From: Coffea arabica
Lineage: Eukaryota; Streptophyta; Magnoliopsida; Gentianales; Rubiaceae
Length of the DNA: 64,000 bases
Direction of reading: 5' to 3'
Assembly: GCF_036785885.1 (NCBI RefSeq)
Contig: NC_092322.1
Location: 15,460,466 to 15,524,465 of the forward strand
Shown here: positions 22,578-35,795 of the stretch, one piece after another
Numbering within the stretch: position 1 is the first letter of the stretch
Layout: the number at the start of each line of letters is the position of its first letter
Program-made: the position numbers and the translations under genes
The notes under the pieces: generated by a model
The model's database searches: none
Told to the model about the DNA's origin: nothing
What the model saw: only the letters and a program-made list of their open reading frames with translations

Positions 22578-23624
22578 ATGGAAGAAAGCAATAATAATTT
22601 GCCCCAACACTATAGCCCTTCATCAAATCCTCAGACTAGCGGAGTCCTCAGCATGATTTATATAGTGGCACGGGCACCTGATCAGCATGATGATGATGGT
22701 GACTATGATGATGAAGATGATGTTGAACACGAAAACACCATGCCAGACTTTGATTTAAACGTGGAACCGGCTCATCAGGAGGATGAGCTTGAAGATGATC
22801 AACTGGGATTCAGGGAAAACAGCATATCAGATTTTGATATGGACTTCTCTTGGGAGGAGAACGAGGTTCAACAGGAAAACATGGTACTAGATTTTGACCT
22901 GAACCTTCCGCCTCCGGTCAATGACGTTCAGGAGCAACAGGAAAACATGGCACCACGCTCTGGCCTCGAGTTGCCTCTGGAGGAGGAGCCTGAGAATGAA
23001 CAGGAAAACATGGTACTGGAAAACGTCCAATGGCCGAGTCGGGAGGACGAGGATCAGAGGGAGAACCACCAGCCCAGGAACCAGTTTCAGGAATCTAATC
23101 GATCAATATATATCATCTATTACAATCGTTTTCGACAACAAGTGGTAAATTTCTTTCCTAAAAGTCTAGTATGTTTTTTGAGCTTTTCTTTTTTCCCCCT
23201 CCAAACTCATGATTTTCTAGTGAAATTTTTGAATGACTTTGCCCGTAAAACACAGGATTCTGGAAGAGATCATTTGGATAGCAATGCTGGTGGGAATCAT
23301 GGCGGCTTCCCTTGGGAGTCAGCAAACGATTTAACCGCTGCATTACATTTCCAAGGTATTAATCAAAGCCGTAATTTGTCAGAAGAAACCATCTCAGAGC
23401 ACCTTAAAACGAAAAAATATCGATCACCTGCAAATCAAGATTGTAAGGAAGAACATGAAATTTGCATAGTTTGCCAATGCGAATATGAGAATCAGGAGAC
23501 AGTTGCAACCCTTGATTGCGGACATGAATACCACGCTGACTGCATTAAAAAATGGTTTCTCAAGAAAAATCTTTGCCCTCTATGCAAACGCACAGGTATT
23601 AATGTACAAGAAAGGGGTACTTAG
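22578..23624 (+). CDS. RING-H2 E3 ubiquitin ligase with EAR-motif repeats
   Basis: The open frame is 348 codons. It carries a C3H2C3 RING-H2 domain at its C-terminus: C296, C299, C314, H316, H319, C322, C333, C336. The segment before it (LSEETISEHLKT) resembles MBR/RHG1A-type plant ligases. The N-terminal half is very acidic and built of about six degenerate repeats starting EN (residues 52, 80, 100, 122, 143, 162). Several carry FDLN/FDMD. Two match DLNxxP (59-64 and 107-112) and one matches LxLxL (130-134). These are EAR repression motifs, which in known proteins recruit TOPLESS corepressors. A GT-AG segment at 23145-23255 is exactly 111 bp and in frame, and I take it as an intron. Removing it gives 311 residues. 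The likely role is ubiquitin ligation, possibly nuclear. The target is unknown. Confidence 0.88.
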   Translation: MEESNNNLPQHYSPSSNPQTSGVLSMIYIVARAPDQHDDDGDYDDEDDVEHENTMPDFDLNVEPAHQEDELEDDQLGFRENSISDFDMDFSWEENEVQQENMVLDFDLNLPPPVNDVQEQQENMAPRSGLELPLEEEPENEQENMVLENVQWPSREDEDQRENHQPRNQFQESNRSIYIIYYNRFRQQVVNFFPKSLVCFLSFSFFPLQTHDFLVKFLNDFARKTQDSGRDHLDSNAGGNHGGFPWESANDLTAALHFQGINQSRNLSEETISEHLKTKKYRSPANQDCKEEHEICIVCQCEYENQETVATLDCGHEYHADCIKKWFLKKNLCPLCKRTGINVQERGT

Positions 23625-25985
23625 TGATTTGTTACATAGTGTTTGGGGGCTATTAACAGAATTTAGATGTAGCTTCAATTGTTAAGTCTGATTTGTTTGT
23701 CTCAGAGTTTTAATTGTTGATCTAAAGATAGTTGGGAGTTTTCACTTTTTGATTTGTGTAATATTTATGTTTTCATTGTAATATAAATTGACTTTTTGAT
23801 TAATGTGAAATCTTCACCCTTTAAGCTGTGCCTCTGTCTAGTGCTACTTAATGTACCAAACCCTAGTTTTCATAACTTCAGTAACTTAGATTAAAGACCA
23901 TTAGACCAGTCATATGGTCTTTGAAGAAAATGTATTACGATAGTGCCTTGTTTAAACTCAAGTAATTACAACTTTTACTTCAAAGTTTAGTGTCAGAATT
24001 GTGGGATTATGTTGGCATATTACTTAAGGTTTTCTAAACCAAAATAAGTTGTTTGGAGTATTCTTACCAAGACTACCTATCCAAGAGGGAAAAGGCTTAA
24101 GATTCCAAAAAGGGTTGAAAATATACAGGGAGGAGATAGAAAATATGAAACCAAAAAGAAAAAGAGAAAAAATAAACTGGTTTAGGAGTTGGTGATGTGC
24201 ATGCAGCTTCACAAACAACTAGAGCTTGACCTGCAAACGAAAACCAAAAGGGATAATTTTAGAAACCTCCCTGAGGTTTCTGACAATATCACGCTTAGTA
24301 TTCTTGAACTTACAACTCTTACTATCAAGATGGAACCTATGGTCAAACATCACAAGGCATCCATTTACATTTTCTATCCTCAGTGCTTTAGGCTTATTTT
24401 AAGAAACTATTTCTCACCAAAGAGTTTGGCGTGTTGATCCTCCGTTTTTTGGGAATAGAAAATTTTGGCCGTAGTATTAACGAAAATAAATAATTTGGTG
24501 CCAATTTAGGAGCCTTTGAAGGTCCAAAATTGGGACACCGGTCTATCTACCAGATTAATTAGTTCATATGTTCATCAAATTACCTTCATTCTATGTCATT
24601 TGAACTCGACTAAGAGAGGCAGATATTGATATGTGTCTAAATGTCTAGTTTGTCAATAATTCAAAATTAGGATAAGTGAATACTTCTCAAGAGTCAGATA
24701 CTGATAGGTGCATACAATTCACATTTTAGCAAGTATACAACTTATATACAAGGATGTCGTCTATCCATATTAACCAATAGACATTTTTTCTTTAGGGAAG
24801 TTTTGAGATTTCCTATATTTAAGGGAAATTTAAAATTTTATATAGATCACCGTCGAAAAGAATAAAGGTTATATAGCAATCATAAAAGAGATTAAATTTA
24901 GTAGCAGAGTTTGGAATTTAATCAACACCGAAGATCCTTATTGCCAATTAAGTGTAACCTTGATGCCTATCTATCTTATATTCAGTAATTCCCTATCACC
25001 TCTTAATTGTCTTTCCTCTAATTGACTTCTCTAATCTGATTAGATTATCTTTTCTCCTCGTGGATCACTTCTCCATTTTGGTCTATATTTTGTGTTCTTT
25101 TTCACCTAGTCATCTTCTTTCTTTCTTTCTGAAAGTCTTAACATTTTCCACTTTGCTTCCCATCTCTCCTCCTCCTTCACCATACCAGTATTAGTTTACA
25201 TGGTATCACCTAAACACGAGTACGTTGGGGTCAAACAAAGAATTTCCCTTAAAATTCTTTGTAACATAGATTTTGACATTAGAACTTGTTTTTATTTTTA
25301 TTTTTTTGGCTCTTCAAATTCTGAATGTGGCGTTGAAATTAGAGCTACAATTATGTTCTTTAAGTTGAAAGATGTTGGGAGATTGCATTCCTTCTTAAGT
25401 TTGAAGAAGCTCTACTTCTTGCTTTTGTACTTTCAAAATTTACTCTTCAATTTTTCAAATCTTTTTTATCCCAACTCCCACTGTATCGAGATTTGGCAGC
25501 ATAAATAAGTATTGTTATTGCAAAAGTAATATGCATGATGGTTGTTGTTGTAGCTATATTTCATTCCATTATTCTTACGATCCCTACTCCTTTTTTTTTC
25601 CTTCGTTTGCTAACCTTACTTGTTTTTCTTCGTTTGCTAACCTTTTATTATCCCTAATGTAAAATTCTGGCTATAAACTAACAAGGGGGACAACTAAAGG
25701 GAATGTAGAATGAAAATAATTTTCTCTTTGCTTACCTTTTTTTAAATAGGGGTGAAATATGTTAAACAAACTCTGAATTAGGGAGGTTAGTTATGCTTTA
25801 ATATGTCGGTACTTTAAATGATATATTAATCAGCATTGCTGTGCTAAGCGAAATATCAACACCATGTTCCGAAACGAATTGTATGATCCCTAATGGATTC
25901 TAAGATTAACTTTATGTACGGAAGAAAGGAAAAATAGGAGATGGTTATAAAATAAAGCATCTTTCTCCTGTGGTAATCGTATTTT
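23625..25985. other. Intergenic DNA downstream of the RING gene
   Basis: The first part is the probable RING gene 3' untranslated region. At 24250-24290 there is a fragment starting GGGATAATTTTAGAAACCTC, a terminus of the MITE family seen at 21190. I did not find its partner end. The rest has no recognised gene. Confidence 0.5.
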
Positions 25986-26240
25986 GTATCTTTTTCTATG
26001 TCAATTGGTGAGAGGTGAGCTCAAAAAGGGACTTAAGTCCCTCTTTGAATTGTAGATCGAGAGTTCGAATCCTATCTGTAGCGAAAAAAAAAATTTAAAG
26101 AAAGTGTCGGAACACTCCTTTGGTTTAATCAAATCTGTATATCTGTTAATTTCTTATACAATCTCTTTAACCTCCCCTCCCTTTCTATAAATTAGAATAG
26201 ATTATATTATAAAATATTATCGTTGCCGGGAAAAAAAAAT
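25986..26240 (+). mobile_element. tRNA-derived SINE
   Basis: It has a B-box-like GAGTTCGAATCC at about 26049-26060, an A-box-like region just upstream (ggtgagaggtgagctc), an inner A run, and a 3' end TTGCCGGG followed by A9. The tail resembles those at 2365 and 2731. No clear target duplication was found, so the limits are approximate. Confidence 0.5.
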
Positions 26241-27698
26241 TGATAAGAGGCGAGCAACTTGTGCCCCGTGCCTTACTTCTTTCATTCATTGTTGCCTTAG
26301 AGTGCCAATATGTGGTCAGAATTGTAAATTGGGTTTTTTTTTTTTTGGCAAACGAGCTTTTGAATAAGCACGAGGCTAGCCCATTCTAATTTGATATGTT
26401 TGGTCTAAATTTGGGATACCGAAGCTCACATAAAAGGACCATTCTTGGTTCACATAATATAAATCAGGCTTTGGACCTAGTTGGAGCCACTCAAGCTCAA
26501 TATGCTGTGTAAGCCTTCTCACTTAATTTCCTATTGGTACAAAAGAGCCTAGAAATTTTTTAAAGCAATGAAATATACCATTTCATCCTAAAGACAAAAT
26601 ACACGTAATTCGACTTGATATATAGAAAAAGAGCTATCATAATTGACGAAAATTGAAGTACTTTTACAGCAGGAGCATTGTATGTGAAAGTATCATATGA
26701 CAGAGCTAAAGTTGCAGAGCAAGTTGTAAGCACATACCAATTGCAATATAATGAACAAAGACATAATGAAGTAGTTGGAGCCAACCTAAAACCAATTGAC
26801 ATTCTTAATTTCAGTTAATGTATTGAACATGAACAAGCAGATTGTATTTCAAATTCAAAGACGTGCCTTTGAATAATGGCTCTCTAACTCTATCACTTGA
26901 AAAAAAATGTGCAAGAGATCCAACTAATTTTGTACCTTCTAAGAGTAATAAGGTAAAAGCAAAACCAAAAAAAAAAAAAGGTGAAAGTAAACAAGGCAAA
27001 ACTTCACAAAATTTTATTAACTCATGATTTTGCTATTTCAAGTTTGTCCAGTAGCTTGTTTAAAACAAAATTTTCGAGTAGGTGCCCTAAGCAGTACCAA
27101 AATATTGCACTATATAAATCATTGGTTGTTTTGAACCCTCCCTCCGTACAATGTTCCTAGTTTGTTTGCCTTTCTCTACAACAGTTGCATAGAAACTTGC
27201 CATGTCGAAATCAGAGAAAAGAAAAGAAAGTTGTTCTTTCCACCTTGCTGAAAAATTTACCAACCATGAATGAACAAATCCGGCGAGCCACCTACATTCG
27301 ATCACAGGCGACCTAATAACAAAAATCGCCAGAAGCAGCCTGGTGAATTCCAACAAAATATCAGGCATCATTTTGCTAGCCTGCTTGGGATATCAATCAA
27401 CCAAGACCAAGTTATTAGGCCAACCGTTGTTCGTGCTTGCTTTTGCCATGCCAAATATAATCATCAATTGTGAATTACCCTTGTTCTTGCATCCTAAAGA
27501 TACTTTGCAATCCAGTGCCAATAAGAGCAAGTGTAATCTTTTATACACTGACAACGTATAATCTCTGTTACACCAACCCGTATAGGTTTGTGCCAGCCAT
27601 GTGTACAAATGGCATCCAAGCCTGAGACACCGATCGTGATGTAAATATTGCACTATCAGTGTAGGACAGAGTCCAAATATTGTAACGCCCACAAAAAC
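26241..27698. other. Intergenic DNA, includes probable 3' flank of the polygalacturonase gene
   Basis: Several overlapping short frames exist on both strands, but none matches a domain I know. The part just left of 27699 is expected to hold the 3' untranslated region of the minus-strand polygalacturonase gene. Confidence 0.45.
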
Positions 27699-30600
27699 TC
27701 AAGTGCATGAACACCAAGGTATAGAGTCATTCTTTTGCAACTGTTGACATGGCTTTGGCCAAACATCACAACTATAACCTGAAACAAATTCACAGCTCCA
27801 TGCCATTGATGGAGCTAAGCCAACTATACTTATATTTTTCATGCAAATGCCCTCAACAGGAGAACCCTCAATGCCCTCTAATAAAGGAGCCTTTTTAGTA
27901 TCCAAACTTACCACATTACTCACAACAATGCCTTTAACCTGTGGAAGAGCTTTAGGATCCCATCCTTCATCAGGATGGTCATTGGCACCTCTACTAAATC
28001 TCAAGGGTATTTTCACTCTTTCCATTTTAATGTTATTTATGGTAATATTTTCGATATATCCACCTCTTCCCTTATCAGTCTTAATCCGAATACCAGCTGC
28101 AGAATCTCGGACATGCAAATCGTCCACAATAACATTTGAAATTCCACCAGACATCTCACTTCCAATTCCAACCCCAGAACATGTTGGAGTTGTACCTGAA
28201 ACTCTTCTAATGATGATGTTCGAGCTTGGACGAGCCATGGTGATGCCATATTGGTCCCAACCGCTCTTGACTGCAACAAGGTCATCTCCACTCTCAATGT
28301 AACAATCCTCAATGCACACATTCATGCTTGAATCTGCATTAGATAATGCAAAGGCAAGTCTCTTTAGAGTTCTACATTAAAATAGATAATCCATTAATAT
28401 CTAGAAGCTTCAACTTATAAAGCCATAGCTTTAAGTGCTTAAACCAAATGCATCAAAATTTTACATTCTCTAGATAGGTAAGTGCAATCGAATAGACTGA
28501 CTTTGCCTAAGAAGTGATTAGAATGATTAAGCTGTTCAAGAACCCTCATAGACTGCATGGCCAGGTAAACTAAATGTCTTGGCTTTTTGTTCATGCCTTT
28601 ATGAGTCATTACTCTAAAATGTGCTTATAATTATGAGGGTTTAGTAACTCTACACAGTTGAGAAAGTTGGTCTTGTTTGGTTTTTTCTTTTTTGTGGTTG
28701 CTTTTGGTAGGTGTTTTCGGAAAACTTATGTGCCATACTACTATGTAGTGTTTGACAATGTTTTCAGAAAATATATGTGCGATACTATATGTAGTGTTTG
28801 ACCAAAAAAAAATTACTCTAGCATCTTTATAGTTAAAAAGATGGTTAAAAAATGTGTTTTTAAGTTTTCCAAATACATGTTCTTGGAAACAGGTTCAAAC
28901 AAACAGATCCAATATCTGGAAATTAAACACACTTTATCAAAACAGGTATAAGCCCATGGGAGGGGAACAAAATTGGGATGTCAACTGAATAAGGAAATAA
29001 AATTTGTACCTGGGTCTATTCCGTCTGTGTTTGGAGCTTTAAGTGGAGCTAATATCGTCATGTTTTTTATTAATACATTACTGCAAGAAATACAAAACAG
29101 CAACTGAAAGTGTGAGGATTTGATTTTTGTGCTACATAAGATGATGACAGACAAGAAAGTTGGTTTTTTAGGTATGTGGACCAAATTGAAGCTACTGATT
29201 TGATCAATTGTATATGATGACAGAAGCATGAATTTGTCATTCAATAATCAAGACAACAAGATTTGTACTATTCTGGCTATAGGTTATTATCTTAAAGATC
29301 TGCATATTTTTCTTGACAAATAGTTTATGCTCTTTCTTTTTTTACAAAGTTACAAAGAAAAAAAAAAGTTAAGGTCTGAAATATAACAACAAACTGCACC
29401 TGCAATAAACTGGATGGATGGTCCAAAATGGAGAATTTCGAAAAGTGAGGTTGGAAATTAGAATGTTGTGAGAGTCGATGAGCTCAACAAGGTGGCCCCT
29501 GGTATGTTCCAAAGTCCTATTCCACCAAAGATCCCACCACATCTTCCCTTGCCCATCGATTGTGCCATTCTGACCTACAAGGGGGTGGACATGATTGGAA
29601 AGAGCAAAAGATTTCATCAGTTGTGACAAAAGAAAGGTGGAAAAAAGGGTAATCAGTTAAAGTACTAGCAAAGAAAACAATTTGATCAGTTGTCAGATGT
29701 CACCATCAGATCAGGAATGCTTAAACAGGATAGTCACTAAATCTGGAAAGTCTACACCTAAATGAAAATCACCGGCCCTTTGGTTGGTGGCCACTGGCCA
29801 CCATCAATGCATTAAGACTTGATGGGTGGGTGACAAGGATTCAAACCTTAACTTCTATCAATTTGTCACAATTAAATGTGGCTTTGCTTAAAAATTCAGA
29901 TAGATGCGTAATGCATTCATCTGATCTGGTGGTTGTTCAGTCCCCTCATGGATTATCCTAGGACCTCTTCAGATCCTCCTCTTCCCATAGTGTAGGAAGC
30001 TATTATATCGAAAAAAAAAAAAAAACTACACCTAAATGAAGCTAAAATGACAGAAATTCATGAGCACAGTCTTCAAAAATTGTACCGATTTTCCTTGGAT
30101 TTCATAGGAATTCGGCTTACACAGTGTAAGTTTACCGGAGGGATAGTTTGGAAACCTCTCTTGAGTTTTTTTTTGCTAATATCACTTATCACCTCTAAAG
30201 TTGTAGGAGTATCGCTTTCTTTCCCTGTCACTAAGATGGGACTACTAATTACTGTCACGGTTTATGAGTTGACAAAAATATCCTCACTGCCTTATTAATT
30301 TTTTGGCAAAAAATATGGAAGAGAAAATCTAAAATTGTGAAAGTAAAATGGCTATTTCAACAAATCTTTTGGCACTTAAACCATCCACTTATTGAGCCCT
30401 CCTACGCCAATCATATATTAAAGTATCCTTGCTATTCTAATAACTATTTAAGCAAAAAAAAAATTCAAAATCAATCAAACAATTTCTATTCTAAAAAATG
30501 GCTGTTCTAGAAAAACATCTCTCCTCCACTTTTTTAATTATGCCAACCTTACACTAATTTCTCTCATTATTCTAACAATTATCTAGGCAAAAAATTGAGA

Positions 30601-33096
30601 AAAAAAGGGACAAAAAATTCACTATTCTAATTATTTGAAACGAAATTGCCAGAAATATTTGGATGGTAGTGTAATTAGATTACATGTTGTAGAATATAAT
30701 AATGAGTCATTATAATTGTAGAAAAAATTTGAAAGAAGTTGAGAGGGGCCATCATGACCCCAATTTTCATGGTACTAAGAAGTTGCCCTTATAAAAAGCC
30801 TAGAATTTCCATAAATAATATCTTATAAAGGAATCAAGAACTGCACATCTTCTCTCTAGAAGGTTGGCAATATATAAAAGACGCCCTTGATTTCTGAGCA
30901 CTAATCAATATTCTCTATGGTGCTTGCTATGGACCACAAGCAAATATTACCACCTCCAAAACCATTTGGCTTTTTCTTCTAAAATGTACAACAAAATTAG
31001 ACTCAAATCAAGCTTATCATATTGGAGGAAAAAGATTCTCTTAATCAGTAGCCAAACAGCCAAAGAAACCCAAAAAAAAAAAAGAAAATAATAAATAATC
31101 CCATCAATTAAAATTAAAAAAAAAGAAAAGAAAAAAAGAAACAGAACCAGCCTAGACAAGTCTTTGCCCGTGAAAGATGGAAGTTGAGGATGCTAAAATT
31201 GTCAGTTCACATGCAGAAGCAGCAGAATGCTTCAGTCACATGAAGCAGTTTCTTGAATGTACATATGATCAGCAGTAAATTGTGGTACAGATTGGAAACA
31301 TCTTCTTCCATCTCAAATTCAAAACCCTGTTTTTCTTTCTTCTGATCCCACATAAAATTGAAATTGACATTTCTAGTATTTCTTCCGTTCAAATATTGTC
31401 CTCGATCATCAAAACATTTTAAGGTTTCACATGCTCCCTTCTTAAACTTCAATTAGTTGGTATGATTAGGCCTCTTTAGTCAACACTACTCTTTCTTTAC
31501 CTGCTCCTTACTATCAACATCTACATTGCGTGTCCCTCACATTTTTAGACACAATTCAGAAAGTAAATGATTTCTTTTGCTGTCGACACTGGCATTAACG
31601 AGTAACGCCTCAATTTTTTGTGATGTGATGAACGTGAATATTAGCGTTTACGAGGCACGCAAGATAATATTTACAAATTTCCTTTCTCAAATTATACTAT
31701 CCAAACGGATCCCATATCATTACAAAACTCAATAATCAAATGGTAGTGAAAGAAGGGCCTAATAAAAAAAAATATTAGTGTTGAACAAGATTCTTTGTTT
31801 TAATTATTTCGAAACCAGTTGTCCACAGCGGATCAAGCTGGTTGAAGGGCACATAAAACAAGTATTGACTATTCCAATTTAATAAAGCAATTAAAAAAAA
31901 GATTTTGATTTTGTCCCTTGATTAAAATAAGCAGTGGCATCTTGATTAGAGTGATCATTACCTGTAATGACAACATTTGTTAGGTTGTTGCCATGGATGA
32001 GGCTTATGTGCCTTCCTCCAAGCCTTTCTCTTCCTCTTCCATAAGAAGGCAGTGGCTCAATAATAGGCCAGTCCTCTGGATCCTATTGTAAAAAAGAAGA
32101 GAAATTACATAATTAGTTGATAAATTAATCTCTTACATAAGCCCCAGTTTGCTAATTAACAGATGTCATTCTTCCAAAACCCAAAAAAAAAAAAAAAAAA
32201 GAAGTTATTGTCCAAAGAATAGGAAAAATATTAGTAACAAACTACTCAAGGAGTTGTGTGCTATCTATTATGTCTCCAACTGGAACAAAAACAAAACCAA
32301 GATTATTTATTTGGAAAATAATAGGAAAATATTATTATTTTAAATAGATAACAAGAAAGTGTTGAATGCTATTATGTGATCTTTTCAGCATTTCTCAATC
32401 AGCAGATTAGACAAGATATCAACAATCCAACTCCAACTACAAGAAACCCCATCAAATCCCCTGCCACAAGAAATTGATTAAATAATTTTACTAATTCTAC
32501 AACTTTGTCAAATTTTAGTATCCACAACCCAAAAACACTTATTTCAAATTTCTCAAAAATTAATGAACAATTAGTTTAAAAAACCTTAAACAGAGATGAA
32601 AAGCCAATAGATTAACCAAGCATTAAATTTTTACCTCTGATCCCAAAATTACTGCACCTTCTTCAAGAAATAACGTTAAATTACTGGTGAGATTAAAATT
32701 CCCAGTAAGCCACCGTCCTCTGGGGACATTCAACTGGGCCCCACCTCTGTCTGCGAAACTTTCCATATACGCCACAGCCGCCCTAAACGCCGCCGTATTT
32801 GACGTTGTTCCATCGCCAACTCCACCAAACTCCACGATGGATTTCACCACCTTTCTCGGCGGCACCTCCGCGAAGAACCCAGAACAACTCTTCGGGCCCC
32901 CAAAGCCCGAGCCCGAGCCCGAGTTTTCGATTGTCGCCGGAAATAATGGTGGGATCGGAAAAACTGATTTGCTGGTGATCTGAAGGGTGAAAAGGGTCAA
33001 AACTGCGAAGATAAGCAATAGAATTGCCCATGAAGGCCTTGTAAAACTGGCCTTTATTGTATTGAAAATTGAGTTTTGATCACCTTCTGATATCAT
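27699..33096 (-). CDS. Polygalacturonase-like glycoside hydrolase family 28 protein
   Basis: GH28 enzymes hydrolyse pectin in the plant cell wall. Five exons on the minus strand are supported by GT-AG borders: 32635-33096, 31962-32082, 29400-29574, 29010-29080 and 27699-28333. They sum to 1464 bp, a clean 487-residue frame. Residues about 20-42 form a hydrophobic signal anchor. The catalytic signatures NTD (270-272), DD within SGDDLVAVKSGWDQYG (293-294) and RIK (359-361) are present. The usual GHG is replaced by CSGVGIGSEMSGG (328-340), a pattern known in a plant PG-like clade and not a lesion peculiar to this gene. The C-terminus has several cysteines. The introns carry a SINE (29767-30025) and a MITE-like stretch (about 28669-28908). 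The exact substrate is not decided by sequence. Confidence 0.93.
28669..28908. mobile_element. MITE-like insertion in a polygalacturonase intron
   Basis: The ends cttgtttggtttt and the reverse of the right end (ggatctgtttgtttgaa) resemble each other. The interior repeats the word gtagtgtttgac twice, about 50 bases apart. The boundaries are approximate and no target duplication was settled. Confidence 0.4.
29767..30025 (+). mobile_element. SINE in a polygalacturonase intron, 15-bp target duplication
   Basis: The 15-bp word ctacacctaaatgaa lies at 29752-29766 and again at 30026-30040, bracketing 259 bp that end in A14-15. A B-box-like GGATTCAAACC sits about 60 bases in. It lies in the second intron of the polygalacturonase gene, on the opposite strand to the gene. 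Confidence 0.85.
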
Positions 33097-35761
33097 CTCT
33101 GTTAATATCTACTTCTGGAATTTCTATACGTTGCATGAAAAATCATGCACAAACGCACGAACATGTGTGGAAAAAGGTGGGGAGATTTCTGAAAGGTGAA
33201 AATTGAAAAAATTTAATGGTTTTTTTTTTCCTGGATAGCTGTTCTTGATATAGTTGAGTGCCGATCAGAAGTTCTGCAGCAACATAGATAGCAGATATGG
33301 TGTGTGTGTGAGTGAGTGAGTGAGTGTGTGTGTGTGCGGGTTTTGTGGTGTGCCTGTGCGATTCTGTGTGTGAGTTTTCCTTCTTGCTTTCATGAACAGA
33401 GAGGAATAGATGTCATTTTTTTTAGTAGTTATGTATAGAAGTCAGAACGGTGGAAGAAAGACAGGGCAACCTAGACTTCATACTTTAGTGCAATTATTCA
33501 AATACTTGTCATAGAAATAGAGGATTACATTTCTGTGTACGTTTCTATTTGTATATATACTATCATCGATGTGAGATTATTAGTTAATTTTTTTAAAAAT
33601 TTTATATTTGCATCATACATTAGTTAATTTTATGATTAGTTAATTTTTTTAAAAATTTTATATTTACATCATACATCCAATTGTGTCAATATATACAATA
33701 TTAATATATATAAAATTAATTTAAAATAAATTAAAAAATTAAAATTGAGATATAGTTTCTTCCATTATGTAGCCTTTAAAAGGTGTCACTATTTCAGTGT
33801 TTTGGCAGAAGGATAAATACTTTTGGCCAAACTGTACGGATTCAGAGGTAGACGCCTAGATGTTAAATTTATAGCTCGGATGATTTTGTATTTTTTTTTT
33901 TTTAGTGTGCTTATTATGTGTTCTTAGGGTGTAGGGGAAAAAAACGTACTCTCATGCATATATTTGTTCTCTACTTTCTTTCTTTTTTTGCCAAAATTTC
34001 TGAAAGTTTAAATACGAAAAAGAAATATTAAATGGTTTCTTTCTATTAATAAAATAAGGGAGGGAGTCTTAATTGAGGTCACTTTAAGTTATTTCTAATT
34101 AAACCTTTTCAAAGTTAATTCTAAGAACCGATTGTCTTTAATCAGAATCTTTTAAAAGAACTTTTAGAACAGCATAGAATGTTTTGTAGTAATAAAGAAC
34201 ACATAAATACATGCGTACGGTATGTCAAAATTAAACCACCATTTCGGTTGAACACTTTGGGTGGAATTTGATTTCAAATCCTTTAACCCAAATCCCTTGA
34301 ATTGGTTGCATAAAGTGATAAAAAATCAGATTTTTTAATTCATCATTTGGTAGAAGAGATTTAAAAATTTAAAATTCGGGAATTTCAAATACAATCAAAA
34401 TACTACATGTCATTACATTTGGCGTATTCACATGTTGTCTTTCTCTCTAATAGGCTCGATCGTGTGTTGTGTACAGATCAATAATTTGCAAAATCAAATC
34501 GAGTTGGCTGGTTCAACTGGTTGAATTGTAAAATCCGGTATAGCACCTTTCTAGCTCTATATTAAACTCGGAAAACTGCATCAATCAAACCCAATCAAAT
34601 TTTGGTTAACCGGAAAAAACCAATAAAAATCAAATGATTGAACCGATTGCCGCTAATTTTTTTCTTTTTTTTTTTGTTCAATATTATCCTAGTTATATAA
34701 CTAGAAGCTAATCTGATTCATCAACCAGTTTGAGTTTTAAAACATTAGTATAAAATAAAATGATTTGATGTCTAAAGCGGCTGCAATTTGACCGGAACGG
34801 TTTAACCGTAGATTAGAAGCTCATCTGGTTCATCAACTTGTCCGTGTTCAAAACAATATTGTATTGTAATAGAGAGGGATTTGACCTGTCCGAAGAACAA
34901 ATTACAAAAAGAAAAAGAGAGGGCATACCTTTGAATTTGATAGCCCATTTGTATTATGCTCATTTGATTTGAAAGCCACGGAATTGCGTGAAGAATGTGT
35001 GCATGACAGAAATCAATAACATTGGTTGGAATTGGATCCTCCACCGAAAAGAGAACACATATGTCGCGCGGCGCGGTTGACATATGATGCTTCTAATGTT
35101 TGAAAAGGAAAGTAATATGAAATCTCCACATCTAACCTTTTAACTTTCGAGTTTTTGAGTTCCTTTCCCATTCTTTTTGGTTATTTATAAATTTTCTTTA
35201 TCCTAATCATGATAGTTAGCCAAATAATCTACATCAAATTGGATATACGCATTTTATGTCTTATTTTCACTCGTGTAGATTCAAAATTCTTTCTTGAATC
35301 CAAATTTACTAGGTCATGTTTTCTATGCTATGCCCTTGGATAAGTTATAAAATATAAAAGGTGCATGTATAGAAAAAGATATTAGTCATTAGATGATTTT
35401 ATGAGTTTAAATTATTAAATTATGTAATAAGAATTTATTGGATTTCAATTATGGGTATGATACCCCAAAGAAATGGTAGAATTTTTCTATGTTTTAAACA
35501 TTATCATCTATCTCTGAATTGAGTAAACTTTAGGGAAAAATGTAAATATTTCACTTAGAATTAAACGTGGGAACACATTTTATCCTGTGCCATAGAGCAG
35601 CATAACAACTCACAACTCATCTACTAAGCGACATAAATAAATTAAAAGATGGCACGTCGCTTTAATTTTAGATCTCTCCATATTTATGTCTATTATTAAA
35701 AAGTATCTTCTTTTTTTTTTTGTAATACGTTGACAGTGTATACATTATTACTGTTAGATTC

Positions 35762-35795
<34 letters not shown>

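Noticed and set aside
35058..35086. Palindrome catatgtc...gacatatg around a CGCGCGGCGCG core
   Set aside because: It is striking in AT-rich DNA, but too short and isolated to assign a role. It could be chance or a decayed Helitron hairpin without the CTRR end.
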